48,514 nucleotides of DNA from an uncultured Verrucomicrobia subdivision 3 bacterium (GTDB lineage Bacteria; Verrucomicrobiota; Verrucomicrobiae; Limisphaerales; UBA11358), in assembly GCA_903921455.1 (NCBI GenBank), contig CAIXPZ010000246.1, forward strand, positions 1 to 48,514. Direction: 5' to 3'. The notes beneath the pieces were generated by a model. The model ran no database searches. It was given only the letters and a program-made list of their open reading frames with translations, and was not told the DNA's origin. Shown here piece by piece: positions 23,493 to 33,400 of this stretch (position 1 is its first letter; each line of letters opens with the position of its first letter). Both the position numbers and the translations under genes were made by a program.

Positions 23493-25507
23493 GTTTTTTT
23501 GGGGCACATCGCCGTCGCTGGTTCACCCGCCTGTTTGGCTTGGGCATCGCGCTCGGCTTGGTGCGGACGGGGCGGTCGCAAGAGCTGGGCTGGTTCCAGT
23601 TGGTGCGTCCGCCGGAGGCGAGTGTGGGAATGGAGGTGCAGGGCACGCACCAGTCCATGCGTAACAGTGGCGTGACGTCCACTTATGATCAGCTCTCACT
23701 GACGCCGCTCGTCGGTTTGCAGACGCAGGGTTTTGTTTATCACCCGAATCTCGTTTCCTTTGATTTGAGCGGGGATATCGGGTGGGGTTGGAATCGTTCG
23801 TCCTCCAGGAGTCCGGGCTACGCGCATAATACCAAGGACAGTCAGCAATTGATGCGCTATCTGGCGCAGTTCAATTTTCTCTCCGCTAAACCTTACAACG
23901 GTTATTTCTTTGCGACCCAGGACCACACTTACAGCGATTACGGCTCGTTCAACACCTACACGGTGGATCGGGTGCGTTACGGCGGCGTCGTCAATTACAA
24001 CACCGATCGGGTGACCATGACCGCGGATGCGGGGTATCGGAACGAGCAGGACTCCGGGGTGACCGATTCCACGGAGATTTCGGAAACGTATTTTAATTTC
24101 TTTGGCACCGACCACCGGCAATCAGGTCAGACGACCTTGACCTACCACATGAACCAGTTTGATAATACGGTCAATAACAGTTTCAGCCCGACCAACCAGG
24201 TCGCCTCCACTTCGTCCAGCTTGAACCAGACGGTCGGTCTTTCGGATTCGGAGACGTTGGGGGCGCATCAGCAGATTGTCGCCACTACTGGGGCCAGCTT
24301 CAGCGAGTCGGACTACTCGGGGCAGCAGTTGCAGAACGTCACCGCCAACGAGAATGTCAACGTCACCCACACGCCCACGCTCGACAGTTTTTATTCGGTG
24401 GATTACAGCCATAACCAGTTGCATCCGGTGACGGATTCGACGGTGCAGGGTATTTGCGGCGTCCGGCACCATCTCTACGAGAGCCTCACTTCCCAGGTGG
24501 ATACGCACGGCAACTACCAGGATTATTCCGGGGCCGGGAGTTCCGCGACCTATGACCGCTATGGTTTTGGGGTGTCGGAAAATTACACCAAAAAACTGGG
24601 GACCTGGGGGCGGTTGAACATCGGCGCCGGGTCCGTCGCCGACCATCAGGATCAAAATTCGAGCGGCGCGGTCCTGACCACCATTGATGAACCGCATCAG
24701 CTGAACCTGGTCGGCTCGCCGACTTATCTGGATCATCCCTATGTGATCTTGTCTTCCGTGGTGGTCAAAGGTCCCGGCGGCATTCCGACCCAGTTGAACG
24801 TGGATTACCAGCTCGTCGAGGTCGGGGATTTGACGCAAGTTCTGCTGGTTCCCACCAGCGCCATTTTGCACAGTGGCGATGTGGTGAAGGTCACTTACGA
24901 AAGTGATGCGCTCTATACCGCTTCCTTCGACTCGCTCAACGCCACCGCCCAAATCCGCCTGGATTTGTTCAACAAGTTCGGCTTCTACGGCCGGTTGAAT
25001 TGGATGGATAACAACGCGCCGCCGCAGGTGACCACGCAGACGCTCACCGACTGGGTGGGCGGCATGGATTACAGCTGGCGCTGGTTTCGCGCCGGGGCGG
25101 AATATGAGGATTACAATTCCAATTTCACGGCCTATCAGGCCTGGCGCTTTTTTCAGACCTTCAATTGCCAGCCTTCCGCTGCCTCGACTCTCAGCGTGAC
25201 GTTGAATCAGTCCTCCTATAATTACAATGATGCCGGGAGCCAGACCCAATACCAGTTTCTCAGCCGGTATAGCATCCAGTTCTTGTCTTCGCTCTCGTGG
25301 TTTGTGGAAGGCGGCTATATGATTCAGGACGTGTTTGGCACCAAGCAATATCTCGGCACTGGCCGGACGGGTATTGCGTGGACCCGCGGCAAGTTGAGCG
25401 TTCGCGCTGGTTACGAATATAACGGCCAGAACACGACGACGCCTGGCCAGCCGGATCAGTCGTTTGACACGAGCCGCCTTTACGTATACCTGAAGCGAAC
25501 GTTCTAG
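23489..25507 (+). CDS. Outer-membrane beta-barrel of a putative porin-cytochrome conduit
   Basis: The protein has 672 residues. An N-terminal signal (basic RRRWFTR, then LFGLGIALGLV) is followed by a long series of amphipathic beta strands rich in Tyr, Asn, Ser and Thr, for example YNGYFFATQDHTYSDYGSF and WFRAGAEYEDYNSNF. The C terminus ends LYVYLKRTF, with the final Phe that the BAM machinery recognises. It overlaps the cytochrome gene upstream by four bases. Length and strand content would allow a barrel of 20 or more strands, wide enough to hold a cytochrome as in the MtrB and OmbB types. Sequence similarity to those families cannot be judged by eye. Confidence 0.8.
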   Translation: MSFFGAHRRRWFTRLFGLGIALGLVRTGRSQELGWFQLVRPPEASVGMEVQGTHQSMRNSGVTSTYDQLSLTPLVGLQTQGFVYHPNLVSFDLSGDIGWGWNRSSSRSPGYAHNTKDSQQLMRYLAQFNFLSAKPYNGYFFATQDHTYSDYGSFNTYTVDRVRYGGVVNYNTDRVTMTADAGYRNEQDSGVTDSTEISETYFNFFGTDHRQSGQTTLTYHMNQFDNTVNNSFSPTNQVASTSSSLNQTVGLSDSETLGAHQQIVATTGASFSESDYSGQQLQNVTANENVNVTHTPTLDSFYSVDYSHNQLHPVTDSTVQGICGVRHHLYESLTSQVDTHGNYQDYSGAGSSATYDRYGFGVSENYTKKLGTWGRLNIGAGSVADHQDQNSSGAVLTTIDEPHQLNLVGSPTYLDHPYVILSSVVVKGPGGIPTQLNVDYQLVEVGDLTQVLLVPTSAILHSGDVVKVTYESDALYTASFDSLNATAQIRLDLFNKFGFYGRLNWMDNNAPPQVTTQTLTDWVGGMDYSWRWFRAGAEYEDYNSNFTAYQAWRFFQTFNCQPSAASTLSVTLNQSSYNYNDAGSQTQYQFLSRYSIQFLSSLSWFVEGGYMIQDVFGTKQYLGTGRTGIAWTRGKLSVRAGYEYNGQNTTTPGQPDQSFDTSRLYVYLKRTF

Positions 25508-25510
25508 CCC

Positions 25511-26569
25511 ATGCCGCCTATTTTTCCAGCTCACCCGTCGACGCCTTTGCGGTGCCCCGCGCGTCATGGGTTGCGGTCGTGGTTGACGGCCTGGCTCTGG
25601 CTGTTGGCTGCTGGGGCCGGCTTCGCGGGCCCCTCTGCGACCAATGCGCCCGCCTGGCCGCCTCCTCCCGCCGAGCCTTACATTGTCTATGTCCGTGCCC
25701 TTGCCGGCCCGCCGGATATCGGTGTTAAGCCGTTCGTGCTGCTGCGGTTTGCCAACTGGATTACGGGTGTCCGCGCCGATAAAAATAATCTGGATAAGCC
25801 GTTTGGCCTGTCACTGGATGCGGCGGGCAATCTGCTGGTCACCGACACCGGTGCCAACACCGTTAGCTATCTGGACCTCGCCCATAAAAAATGGCGGCAG
25901 TGGAATTCCGTTGGTAAACAACATTTCCTGTCGCCGGTGGCCGCTGTGCATCACGGGCAGACGTTTTATGTGGCGGATTCGGCGCTGGGCAAGGTTCTCG
26001 CCTTTGATGAAAAGGGGAAATCGCGGTTCGCCATCACCAACGAGCTGGAGCGCCCTGCCGGCCTCGCGCTCGCGGGCGACCGGCTCATCATCGCGGACTC
26101 GCAGCGGCATCAAATTGTGATCTGCGGCGTGCGCGGCGAATTTATTTCCAAGTTTGGCCGGCGCGGCACCGGGCCGGGCGAATTCAATTTTCCCACCCAC
26201 GTCAATGTGGATGGCTTGGGCCGCCTCTACGTTACGGATTCCTTGAACGCGCGGGTTCAGGTCTTCGATGCGCAGGGGAATTTCCTCCGCGCCTTTGGCA
26301 GTTTGGGCGATGGGCCTGGTCACTTCAGCCGCCCCAAGGGCGTGGCGGTGGATCGCGCCGGCCATGTCTATGTGGTGGATTCGCTGTTCGACAACGTGCA
26401 GATTTTTGATGATCGCGACCGGCTGCTGCTGGCCTGGGGTGAAGCCGGTTCAGCCCCCGGCCGGTTCTGGCTGCCCAACGCCATCGCCATTAACGCCGCG
26501 AATGAAATCTTTGTGGCGGATACCTACAACCACCGCATCCAATTATTCCGCTACACCGGCAAGCTATGA
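25511..26569 (+). CDS. NHL-repeat beta-propeller protein, exported
   Basis: The protein has 352 residues. A signal peptide ends near residue 40 (AAGAGFAG). There is no obvious lipobox, unlike the homologue at 20914-21984. The NHL blades are very clear: KPFGLSLDAAGNLLVTDTG, FNFPTHVNVDGLGRLYVTDS, FSRPKGVAVDRAGHVYVVDS and WLPNAIAINAANEIFVADT. A six-bladed propeller is expected. It shares with the paralogue the pre-propeller segment (PEPYIVYVRAL here, PDDPHIQFLTAF there), so the pair arose by duplication. It starts 3 bp after the barrel gene and overlaps the next cytochrome gene by four bases, so it belongs to the same operon. Confidence 0.87.
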   Translation: MPPIFPAHPSTPLRCPARHGLRSWLTAWLWLLAAGAGFAGPSATNAPAWPPPPAEPYIVYVRALAGPPDIGVKPFVLLRFANWITGVRADKNNLDKPFGLSLDAAGNLLVTDTGANTVSYLDLAHKKWRQWNSVGKQHFLSPVAAVHHGQTFYVADSALGKVLAFDEKGKSRFAITNELERPAGLALAGDRLIIADSQRHQIVICGVRGEFISKFGRRGTGPGEFNFPTHVNVDGLGRLYVTDSLNARVQVFDAQGNFLRAFGSLGDGPGHFSRPKGVAVDRAGHVYVVDSLFDNVQIFDDRDRLLLAWGEAGSAPGRFWLPNAIAINAANEIFVADTYNHRIQLFRYTGKL

Positions 26570-28338
26570 ACCGTTCGCCTGACTTCATCCGCCGCCTGCG
26601 TCGCCCGCTGGCTGGCTACCGGCTGGTCGCCTGCCTCCTGCTGGCTGGCTGGGCCGGTCGGTTTTCCGCCGTCCCGCTGGCGTCCGGGCAGGACTCCCAC
26701 AGTATCATCTATTCCAAGCATAATCTGGCCATCAGCGGCCCGGGCACCCTCCGTTCCGCCACCGAGGCGGATGTCTGTGTTTTTTGTCACACCCCGCACG
26801 GAGCTTCCGCTAACGAAGGCCCGTTGTGGAATCATCAGATGTCCACCGCCGCCTACACCCCTTACAGCAGCTCTACGCTGAAAGCCACCGTCGGCCAGCC
26901 CACGGGTTCCTCCAAGCTGTGCTTGAGCTGTCATGACGGCACGGTGGCTCTGGGCATGGTTTTGAGTCGCCCCGCGTCCATCGCGATGCCGGCGGGCGCG
27001 GACACGATTCCCGCCGGCGCGAGCTTGCTTGGCACCGATCTCTCCGCGCATCATCCGGTGTCCTTCGTTTATGATGCCTCGCTGGTCAACGCGAACCGTG
27101 AACTGCGCGATCCCAACCTGCTGGTGCAGGACGTGCGGCTGGATCGTAACGGCGAGATGCAATGCACTTCCTGCCATGATCCGCATAACAACCAATACGG
27201 CAGTTTCTTGGTGAAGGACAACACCGCCTCCGCGCTGTGTCAGGATTGCCACATCCCGAATCAATGGAGCGCGTCTATCCATGCCACGTCCACCGCCACG
27301 TGGAATGGCTCCGGGGAAAATCCCTGGCCGCACACGGCGCAAACCACCGTGGCCGCCAATGCCTGTGAAAACTGCCATCGTCCCCACGCTGCGCAAACCG
27401 CCAAGCGGTTGTTGAATTTTACTCCCGACCAGCAGAATTGTTTCTCCTGCCACAGCGGTACGGTGGCGGCCAGGAATCTCGCCGCCGAGTTCAATAAGGC
27501 GAGCGTGCACCCCGTTCAGGTGACCGCCGGCGTGCATGACCCGACCGAGGATGTCATCAATTCGTCGCGCCATGTGGCGTGCGAGGATTGCCATAATCCA
27601 CACGCGACCAGGGCTTCCGGTGCCGTCACCCCCCTTGCGCCCGCCGCCCCGGCTGCGTTGACCGGGGTTCGCGGCGTCAATGCCGCCGGTGCCGAAGTGC
27701 GGCAAATCCAGAACGAATATGAATTATGTTTCCGTTGCCACGGCGATAGCGGTAATCGCGGGCCCGCCCGGGTGCAGCGGCAATTTCCCCAGACCAACAC
27801 GCGGCTGGAATTTACCCCCGGCAACACGTCCTTCCATCCCGTGGAAGTCATTGGCAAAAATCCCGTCGTTCCCAGCCTCATTTTGCCGTGGACCATTTCC
27901 AGCCTCACTTACTGCGGCGACTGCCACAACAACGATCAGGCGGCGGTCGGCGGCGGCACTGTTCCTCAGGGCCCGCACGGTTCCGCCTATATCCCCTTGC
28001 TCGAGCGCCAGCTGCTCCTGACGGATGGCGCCGCCTACAGTCAGGCGAATTTCGCCTTGTGCTACAAGTGTCACAGCAGCACGGTGGTGGACAGCGAGCA
28101 GAACAATAGTTGGCCCTATCATCGGAAGCACATTGAGGAATTCAAGGCCGCTTGCACCACCTGCCATGATTCCCATGCCGCCGGCCAGCCGCACCTGATT
28201 AATTTCAATACCACTTACGTTCTGCCTTACAATGGCGTTTTGCAGTACAACTCCACCGGTGTCAATCACGGGAACTGCACGCTCACCTGCCACGACGGCT
28301 CGGGGCAGAACAAACCGCATACCCCCAAAAGTTATTGA
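26566..28338 (+). CDS. Twelve-haem secreted cytochrome c
   Basis: The protein has 590 residues. A basic, long signal sequence precedes eleven CxxCH motifs: VCVFCHTPHG near 70, LCLSCHDG, QCTSCHDPH, LCQDCH, ACENCHRPH, NCFSCH, ACEDCHNPH, LCFRCH, YCGDCH, LCYKCH and ACTTCHDSH. A twelfth site, CTLTCHDG near residue 575, has three residues between the cysteines. The N-terminal part is homologous to the four-haem protein at 16931-17716. The gene overlaps the NHL gene by four bases. It is probably a periplasmic or surface partner of the conduit. The last, variant haem site has a parallel in the PKD-cytochrome, where the last site is also CX3CH. Confidence 0.88.
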   Translation: MNRSPDFIRRLRRPLAGYRLVACLLLAGWAGRFSAVPLASGQDSHSIIYSKHNLAISGPGTLRSATEADVCVFCHTPHGASANEGPLWNHQMSTAAYTPYSSSTLKATVGQPTGSSKLCLSCHDGTVALGMVLSRPASIAMPAGADTIPAGASLLGTDLSAHHPVSFVYDASLVNANRELRDPNLLVQDVRLDRNGEMQCTSCHDPHNNQYGSFLVKDNTASALCQDCHIPNQWSASIHATSTATWNGSGENPWPHTAQTTVAANACENCHRPHAAQTAKRLLNFTPDQQNCFSCHSGTVAARNLAAEFNKASVHPVQVTAGVHDPTEDVINSSRHVACEDCHNPHATRASGAVTPLAPAAPAALTGVRGVNAAGAEVRQIQNEYELCFRCHGDSGNRGPARVQRQFPQTNTRLEFTPGNTSFHPVEVIGKNPVVPSLILPWTISSLTYCGDCHNNDQAAVGGGTVPQGPHGSAYIPLLERQLLLTDGAAYSQANFALCYKCHSSTVVDSEQNNSWPYHRKHIEEFKAACTTCHDSHAAGQPHLINFNTTYVLPYNGVLQYNSTGVNHGNCTLTCHDGSGQNKPHTPKSY

Positions 28339-28405
28339 AGCTGGGAAACCGCCCGTTTCCCATGCTTGTTTTGACCGCCGGAAACCTTAAACTGCTGAAA
28401 CTTTT

Positions 28406-29194
28406 ATGATTAAAATGAAATACCTCATCCTCCTTGCCGGGCTGATCGCCCCCGTTCAATTTGCCGCCGCCCAGGACGCCGCCGGCGCTCCCGCCCCGGC
28501 CGCCACCGTGGGCAGTATCTCTGGCAAAGTGGCCGAAACCATGAGCACCGCCGGTTATACCTATGTCCTGGTGGACACGGGTAGCAAAAAAGTGTGGGCG
28601 GCCGCCGTCCAGTTTGACGTCAAGGTGGGCGACTCGGTTTCTTTTGTCGCCGGTGACCCGATGCCCAATTACCACAGCAAATCGCTGAACCGCGATTTTG
28701 ATCTGGTGTATTTCACCGGTGGTATCACCGTGCTTGGCGACGCTGCCGCCGCCCCTGGATCTGCCCCCGCCTTGCCGCCCGGCCATCCGGCCTTGACGGG
28801 CAAGCCCGCGCCGGTCTTGCCGCCGGGGCATCCCGCGCTGACGGGGCAGGCTCCCAAAACCAAGGTGGATTTGACCGGCATCAAACGCGCTGACGGTGGC
28901 CAGACCGTTTCGGAAATTTACGCGGCCGGGAAAAAACTCGCGGGCAAAACGGTTACGGTGCGTGGCAAAGTCGTCAAATACAATGCCCTGATCATGGGCA
29001 AGAACTGGCTCCACATCCGCGATGGTTCCGGCAGCCCTGAAAAAAATGATCAGGACCTCACCGTCACGACCACGACGCCCGCCGCGCTCGGCGACACAGT
29101 GCTGGTGACTGGCCCGGTTTCGCAGAAAAAAGATTTCGGCGCCGGCTACAAATATGACGTCATCCTGGACGACGCCAAAGTGACCGTCGAATAA
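28406..29194 (+). CDS. Tandem OB-fold protein, NrfJ-like, exported
   Basis: The protein has 262 residues with a signal peptide (ends AAAQ near 23). The first domain (about 35-110) has GKVAETMSTAGYTYVLVDT, KVWAAAVQFDVKVGD and SKSLNRDFDLVYF. This is the signature of small OB-fold proteins found with multihaem cytochromes in Geobacter relatives and of NrfJ in nitrite-reductase operons. A linker carries a duplicated LPPGHPALTG. The second OB domain (about 155-262) has GKTVTVRGKVVKYN, NWLHIRDGSGS and a closing VILDDAKVTVE. It is the last gene of the cluster, 67 bp after the cytochrome, and is followed by a terminator. The GHP linkers could bind metal or haem, but that is a guess. Confidence 0.7.
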   Translation: MIKMKYLILLAGLIAPVQFAAAQDAAGAPAPAATVGSISGKVAETMSTAGYTYVLVDTGSKKVWAAAVQFDVKVGDSVSFVAGDPMPNYHSKSLNRDFDLVYFTGGITVLGDAAAAPGSAPALPPGHPALTGKPAPVLPPGHPALTGQAPKTKVDLTGIKRADGGQTVSEIYAAGKKLAGKTVTVRGKVVKYNALIMGKNWLHIRDGSGSPEKNDQDLTVTTTTPAALGDTVLVTGPVSQKKDFGAGYKYDVILDDAKVTVE

Positions 29195-29210
29195 TCTGCT
29201 TTTGCCCCCG

Positions 29211-29244
29211 CGGCGTTCGGCGCAAGCCGGACGCCGTTTTTTAT
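29211..29244 (+). terminator. Intrinsic terminator closing the porin-cytochrome operon
   Basis: CGGCGTTCGGC (29211-29221) pairs with GCCGGACGCCG (29226-29235 and neighbours) with one G-T pair and a short GCAA loop, followed by TTTTTTATTTATT. It lies 16 bp after the stop of the OB-fold gene. Confidence 0.92.
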
Positions 29245-29299
29245 TTATTGGGTGGATGGATTGGCGAAATGATCGGTAAATCAACTCCCGCGTTCCGCT

Positions 29300-29480
29300 C
29301 GGTGCCCCTTGCGAGATTTACCAAGGGATCACGGCCGAAGGCGGATTGACGTTCACTTGGACGGCTGTCACGACCAATTCGACCGTGGACCACTGTCGGC
29401 CTTATGTGCCTCGCGGTTTTGGTGGTGAAGTGTTCGTGCTCTGGTGGTGCGGCATTTGCAATACATATACCTCCATCGTC
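29300..29480 (+). pseudogene. Remnant of a BNR-type glycosidase-like domain
   Basis: One frame reads CEIYQGITAEGGLTFTWTAV, then STVDH, a stop-free continuation with RPYVPRGFGGEVFVLWW, then YTSIVG. The order (E-I-Y-x-G, W-T-x-V-T-x-N-S, RPYVP, LWW, YTxY/YTS) resembles the end of BNR_4-type beta-propeller proteins. The rest of such a protein is missing on both sides, so this is a short fragment of a lost gene. Confidence 0.45.
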
Positions 29481-29499
29481 GGTCTGTTCACCACGGCGG

Positions 29500-30181
29500 T
29501 GTCTGTGGCAAGGCGGATGCCTGGGCTGGTTGGGTCATTGAGCGCAACGGGAAGTTTTTTTATGTGGCGGTCGAGCACGCGACGATCCACGGCAAGGCCA
29601 TCGGCGTGGCGGTGTCCGCCCGCCCGCTCGGACCGTTCCGGGATGCTCGCGGTTCCGCGCTCGCCAGCAATGACCTGACCAAGGCTGCCAGGATCAGTTG
29701 GGACGACATCGACCCGACCGTGTGGTTGGATGACGACGGCCAGGCTTACCTGATCTGGGGCAATACCGCCTGCTATCTTGCGAAGCTCAAGGAAAACATG
29801 ATCGAATTGGACGGGCCGATTCAAACCATCAACGTCCCGAACTTCACCGAGGCGCCGTGGATCCATAAACACGGTGATCTCTATTATCTCTCCTACGCCA
29901 CCGGTTTCCCGGAGAAGACCGCTTATGCCACCGCGCCCAAGATCACCGGCCCGTGGACTTATCGCGGATTGTTGGCGGAATTGGCGGGCAACTGCAACAC
30001 GATGCAACAGGCGATTATTGATTACCATGGCAAATCCTATTTCATCTATCACACTGTGGGCATTCAGCCCGGCGGCGGCAGTTACCGGCGCTCAGTGGCA
30101 TCGATTATCTCGATTACATTCCCGACGGGACCATCAAGCGGATAGTCCAGACTTCGGAGGGGGTGAGTGCGGCAATAAAAT
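29500..30181 (+). pseudogene. Decayed glycoside hydrolase family 43 gene
   Basis: From about 29510 one frame encodes ADAWAGWVIERNGKFFYVAV, then DDIDPTVWLDDDGQAYLIWG, FTEAPWIHKHGDLYYLSYA and MQQAIIDYHGKSYFIYHT, all hallmarks of GH43 arabinofuranosidase/xylosidase enzymes. They include the E-A-P-W acid region and the central D-P-T. The N-terminal blade with the catalytic base Asp is absent. Near 30100 the frame shifts: the expected ending IDYLDYIPDGTIKRIV is present in the next frame and stops at 30181, so one base has been lost in the codon after RSV. Truncation plus frameshift make this a pseudogene. It probably marks an old polysaccharide-degradation locus together with the GH2 gene downstream. 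Confidence 0.75.
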
Positions 30182-30464
30182 AGGGTGGGCCGGACAAAGT
30201 GGAATCGCTGCGCTCAGCCCCGCCGCCCCCGCTAATCCACCACGGGCGCGGTGATGTCCCGAGCGGCACGCACTGGTTGTCTTAGCGCGTAAGACTTGCG
30301 CCGCCGGCAGTGTGACTTCGCCATGCTTGCCGACAACCCGTATTGATAACCTGCCTGTGCGTTTTTGGATGCTGCGGGATCTGGGCAAAGTTCAAGGCCG
30401 GCTCCGCGTATATCGATTCCAGGCCGATCGCCTGAATTGGTTTTCGGTTGCTGGTGTTTCAGCG
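30182..30464. other. Region between convergent genes, nothing recognised
   Basis: These 283 bp lie between the GH43 remnant and the end of the GH2 gene. No convincing gene or strong hairpin terminator is visible, and short frames have compositions typical of shadows. Confidence 0.4.
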
Positions 30465-33400
30465 TTAGCGCGGCACTAGGGCGACTGCGGTGATTTGCAG
30501 ATTTGGCCCGGAGGTGGGCGTGGCTTCGAGAACGATGTTGCCTTTGAGGCAATCTTCCCGCAGGACTTCCAGCTTGACCCACTTGCCCGCGCCCGTATGC
30601 GCACCGAGTTCGTATTCCCGGCCCTCGAATTTGATTTTGCCCTCGCGGCCGTTGTTGTTCCAATCGTGAAAATGAACGTAGCAATCGTAAATCTTCGGAG
30701 TCGGAATGTTGACCTTGATGCGCAGTTTGGAATCACTCCACCACGCCGTTCCGCTTTCATCCTTGCAGATGGCGTTGCAATTCACTTCGTAGCCGAAGCC
30801 GGCCTCGGTGATTTTCGCGTCGTCGAGTTCGGGTTTCCACGGCATGTTGCCCTGGGCTGAATCTTTTCCGCCGGCCTTGATGTAAAGCACGGCGCTTTCA
30901 AAATCCTTTGGCATGGCCACCGGCGCGAGTCGCACCGGCGGAATCATCTTCGCCAGCAGTTCTTCGCCCGCCTCCGTGCGCGGCGCGAAGGCGGCTGAAT
31001 TCATGTAGGCGACCAGGCTCGCGCGCAACTGCCGTGCGGCGGGACGCTGGTCCAGCCGGCTGGTTACGTCATAGCCGCAGACCAGGAGTTTGCCTTCGCC
31101 CACGCGCAGCTCAAAGATCGAGCCGATCTTCCAGTCGTAATGGAAGTCGCCAATCGGCTGGACGATCGGCTGGTAGTCGAGCGGCAGGCCGTCGAGCCGG
31201 AAGCCGCGCCCGCTGCGGCAAAGCTCCTCCCACTGCCAGTCGTAATGATTCTCGGTTGGGAAATTTTCCAGCGCGGGATGCCGGTTGCGGACGAGCGCGC
31301 CCAGCGTGTATTGCCCCTTGAACATCCAGGCCGACCAGTAGGCCGGTTTGAACCGCGCATAGCTGGCGTTGTCTTTTGTGCCGAGCTGGTGCGCGTCGAG
31401 CAGGACTTTTTTTCCCGCGCGCAGTTTTTCGAGCGCGCCGGCAAGCGAATCGCAGATCTCAACCTGGCTGGTCGCCGGCGTGACGCTGGCGGCGGCCGGG
31501 AAAACCCAGATGTCCCAGTCGTTTGCAAACCGCGTGCCCTCGAGCCGCACTTCCAGTCGCGCCCGGCCGGGCGCAGTGCCATGCTCCAGCTTCGCGGTGA
31601 CGCTGCCCAGGGTCGTCACGCTGGAGCGCGGCAGATTCGTCGGCGCAAACGTGCCTTGTTCCAGAATTTTTCCGTGCGCGTCGCGCAGCTGCCACGTCGC
31701 CTTCGCGCCCGCCAGCGCCTTCGCTCCGTAGTGGGCGATGTCCACGCGTGCCGTCAGCGTCTCGCCGGCTTGAAAAATATATTTTGGCAGCCGCGCCAGC
31801 GGAACCGTTTCGCCGCACCAGCGGTTGAACCGCTCCGGGGTCACGATGCCCTTGCTGTCGTAGAATGAATCCAGCCAGCCGACGAGCGCCTCGCCTTGCC
31901 CCGAAAAATCCTGCATGCTCAACAGGTCGAAACCCGCGCAGTCCGGCGTGCGGAGATGGCTTTCGATTTCATCCTTGTAAAGCCGCAGCGAAGTCGCGCC
32001 GGACGCCGCGCGAAATTCGTGGTCGAGCTGCGCGACGCCGTTGGCTTCGGCGAGTTCGCGGAAGTGTTCGTAGTTCCGGGCGCGCAGCACGCCGGTGTAT
32101 TTGCCGATTTCGTCCCACGTCGGGAACGCGGGCCACTGGCCGACTTCATGCGCGATGATTGGCACGGGTGCCTGTGCGTAAATTTTCTCGTAATCCCAAT
32201 CGTTGAATGGGCTGATGGTGTCGCGGCACCAGCCGACGTTCGGGATCGCGTGCGTCACGTTGAAATCATCCTGCGGCACTATCCGCCGGGCGGTGCTGAC
32301 GGCGTAAAATCGCCGGGGATCATAGGTTTTCATTTCCTGAATCCAGTGGCCGCAAACTTCCGGGTCATACGATCCCATTTCGTTGCCGATGGTGAACAGC
32401 GCGAACGAGGGATGGTTGCCATAGGCATTCATCACCCGGCGGATTTCGTCGTGGACATAAGCGTCAATCGTGCCCGGCGGATTCATCAGCGATTCCGGAA
32501 ACGAGCCGAACGTCATGCTTTCCATCCGCCCGGGCTTGTCGTTGCCCAGGGGCCGTTGAACCCACACGACCTCGGACTGGATGTAGATGCCCAGTTCGTC
32601 CGCTGCTGTGAACGCCGCGTCGGGTGGCGTCCAGGTGTGAAAACGGACGTGATTCAAGCCATGCGCCTGGTAGATTTTGAAAATACGCTTCCATCCGTCC
32701 ACGTCCATCGCGGGATAGCCGGTGAGCGGAAAATGATCGCAATCGAGGTTGCCGCGCAGAAATGTCGCCCGCCCGTTGATGGCGATGTGCTGCCCCGCGC
32801 GCGCGACGTCGCGGAAACCAAACGTCTCGCGTTCGCTGTCCGTCGCGCCGTCTGATTTCACGGTCACGTCCAGTGTGTATAAGTTCGGCGAAAACTCGTC
32901 CCACAAATCCGGCGGGCGTTGCAGTGAAGCCGCAAGCTGGATTGTGTTCGTGCCGGGCTGGATCTGGCAGTTCGTCTGCGTTTGCGCGACCATTTCACGC
33001 GACCCTCGTTTGCGCAATTGCAATCGCACCGTCGCCGTTTGCGATTGGGCTCCGTCGCTCTGCAGCGTGAGTTCCGTCATGACCCTGTTGGCCGCAGCGT
33101 CTGGGAAAACGCGGGTGCGGGTGATGTGAACCGCCTCGCGCGCCTGCAATTCAATCCGGCCAACCATCCCGTTCCAAATCGTCTGCGTCTGCTCCGTGTA
33201 ACAATGTCCGTTGATGCCGATCGGATACAACGGCCGATTATCGATCCGCACCGTCAGCCTGTGCCGGCCGGGGGCAAGCCGGCCGAGTGGGTGAACGTGC
33301 GGCGTATTCAGCGATTCCTGTGAATCGCATGCCTTTCCGTCAATCCATACGCGGCTTTCCCAGATCGCGCGCTCCAGAAAAAATTCAACGTCCTTCTCTT

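Noticed and set aside
22014..23507. A 497-codon open frame opposite the 17-haem gene
   Set aside because: The apparent repeats of that frame are only the reverse of the haem repeats; no start context or family.
24122..25567. A 481-codon antisense open frame opposite the barrel gene
   Set aside because: Shadow of the sense gene. The sense product has signal peptide, strands and terminal Phe.
31896..32855. A 319-codon plus-strand frame inside the GH2 gene
   Set aside because: The GH2 frame is intact with catalytic motifs on the other strand; the plus frame has no recognisable features.
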